This document shows positions 30,508 through 31,076 of a stretch of 31,076 nt of DNA, piece by piece. This DNA comes from Thauera sp. UBA6194 (GTDB taxonomy: Bacteria; Pseudomonadota; Gammaproteobacteria; Burkholderiales; Rhodocyclaceae), in assembly GCA_002422685.1 (NCBI GenBank), contig DITC01000021.1, positions 1 to 31,076 of the forward strand, in the 5' to 3' direction. The notes under the pieces were generated by a model. That model saw nothing but the letters and a program-made list of their open reading frames with translations. It was not told where the DNA came from and ran no database searches. Position 1 is the first letter of the stretch. Each line of letters opens with the position of its first letter. The position numbers were made by a program, and so were the translations under genes.

Positions 30508-31076
30508 ATGAACGCCAACGAGAAATTCATCGCCGCCGAGGCGCACGTCGACGAGGCCGCGATCGCCCCGCTGCCCAACTCGCGCAAGATCTACGTCGAG
30601 GGCTCGCGCCCGGACATCCGCGTGCCGATGCGCGAGATCAGCCAGAGCGACACCCCGGCCTCCTTCGGCGCCGAGCAGAACCCGCCGATCTTCGTCTATG
30701 ACTGTTCGGGCCCCTACTCCGACCCGGCCGCGAAGATCGACATCCGCTCCGGCCTGCCCGCGCTGCGCCAGCAGTGGATCGAGGAGCGCGGCGACACCGA
30801 GGTGCTGCCCGGCCTGTCCTCCGAGTACGGCCGCGCCCGCGCCGCCGACACGGCGCTCGACGAGCTGCGCTTTCCCGGCCTGCACCGCGCCCCGCGCCGC
30901 GCCAAGCCGGGTGCCAATGTCACCCAGATGCATTACGCCCGGCGCGGCATCATCACCCCCGAGATGGAATACATCGCCATCCGCGAGAACCTGAACCGCG
31001 AGCAGTACATCGCCTCGCTGCGCGCCACCGGCCCCAAGGGCCAGAAGATGGCCGACATGATGCTGCGCCAGCACCC
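30508..31076 (+). CDS. thiC: Phosphomethylpyrimidine synthase ThiC, 5' part
   Basis: The first 189 codons; the gene runs off the window. Start MNANEKFIAAEAHVDEAAI with CAGGAGA seven bases upstream. Typical ThiC blocks are LPNSRKIYVEGSRPDIRVPMREI, PPIFVYDCSGPYSDP, LRQQWIEERGD, the FPGLHRAPRRAKPGANVTQMHYARRG stretch and ITPEMEYIAIREN. ThiC is a radical-SAM enzyme turning aminoimidazole ribotide into HMP-P; its iron-sulfur cysteines lie beyond the window. It shares the TPP riboswitch with thiD. Confidence 0.97.
   Translation, partial: MNANEKFIAAEAHVDEAAIAPLPNSRKIYVEGSRPDIRVPMREISQSDTPASFGAEQNPPIFVYDCSGPYSDPAAKIDIRSGLPALRQQWIEERGDTEVLPGLSSEYGRARAADTALDELRFPGLHRAPRRAKPGANVTQMHYARRGIITPEMEYIAIRENLNREQYIASLRATGPKGQKMADMMLRQH

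Overview
The window is about 31 kb of chromosomal DNA with high GC content, dense genes and short gaps. Gene content, protein sequences and order (mraZ-rsmH-ftsL, a class A RNase P RNA, rsmI/yraN/diaA/dolP, accB-accC-prmA, waaA next to tolC, and a TPP riboswitch before thiD-thiC) point to a betaproteobacterium, most likely of the Rhodocyclales (Thauera/Azoarcus group). That placement is an inference from gene order and protein style. I see no tRNA, rRNA, insertion sequence, prophage, CRISPR array or other sign of a mobile island. The region reads as conserved core genome with some unusual genes.

Layout. 1-1.8 kb (minus): start of the division/cell-wall cluster, mraZ-rsmH-ftsL-(ftsI), behind a sigma70-like promoter overlapped by four 10-bp MraZ-type repeats. 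2.1-2.5 kb (minus): rnpB with its own promoter. 2.5-4 kb (minus): pyrC followed by an unknown lipoprotein. 4.1-6.8 kb: rsmI (minus) diverges from yraN-diaA-dolP (plus), and the two start codons share one CATG. 6.8-8.9 kb: the peptidoglycan-recycling ligase mpl (minus) diverges from a conserved protein of unknown function. 9.3-13.3 kb (plus): accB-accC-prmA and a zinc-ribbon/DUF3426 membrane protein. 13.3-15.3 kb (minus): HIT protein, PfkB-family kinase and a glycine-zipper lipoprotein. 15.4-17.1 kb (plus): a pair resembling the OlsB and OlsA acyltransferases of ornithine-lipid synthesis, whose end overlaps apaH (minus) tail to tail. 18-19 kb (minus): a nucleotide-sugar epimerase, divergent from waaA (plus). 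20.5-27.2 kb (minus): membrane-fusion protein, RND pump, Pcm-like methyltransferase, rhodanese and TolC, all on one strand, so that all three parts of an efflux machine lie together. 27.3-29.3 kb (minus): a secreted fusion of an adhesin-E-like domain, a long Pro/Ala linker and an alpha-carbonic-anhydrase-like domain that has lost two of three zinc histidines. 29.4-31.1 kb (plus): TPP riboswitch, thiD and the 5' part of thiC.

Shared themes are envelope building and maintenance (division, murein recycling, LPS core, DolP, lipoproteins, efflux) plus housekeeping (fatty acid, pyrimidine and thiamine synthesis, ribosome modification, RNase P). The most unusual objects are the apparently zinc-less carbonic-anhydrase fusion (27270-29303), the Pcm-like protein lacking the usual active-site motif inside the efflux cluster, the ATTAGC/GCTAAT inverted repeats before it, the shared CATG start site, and a second set of MraZ-like repeats upstream of mraZ.
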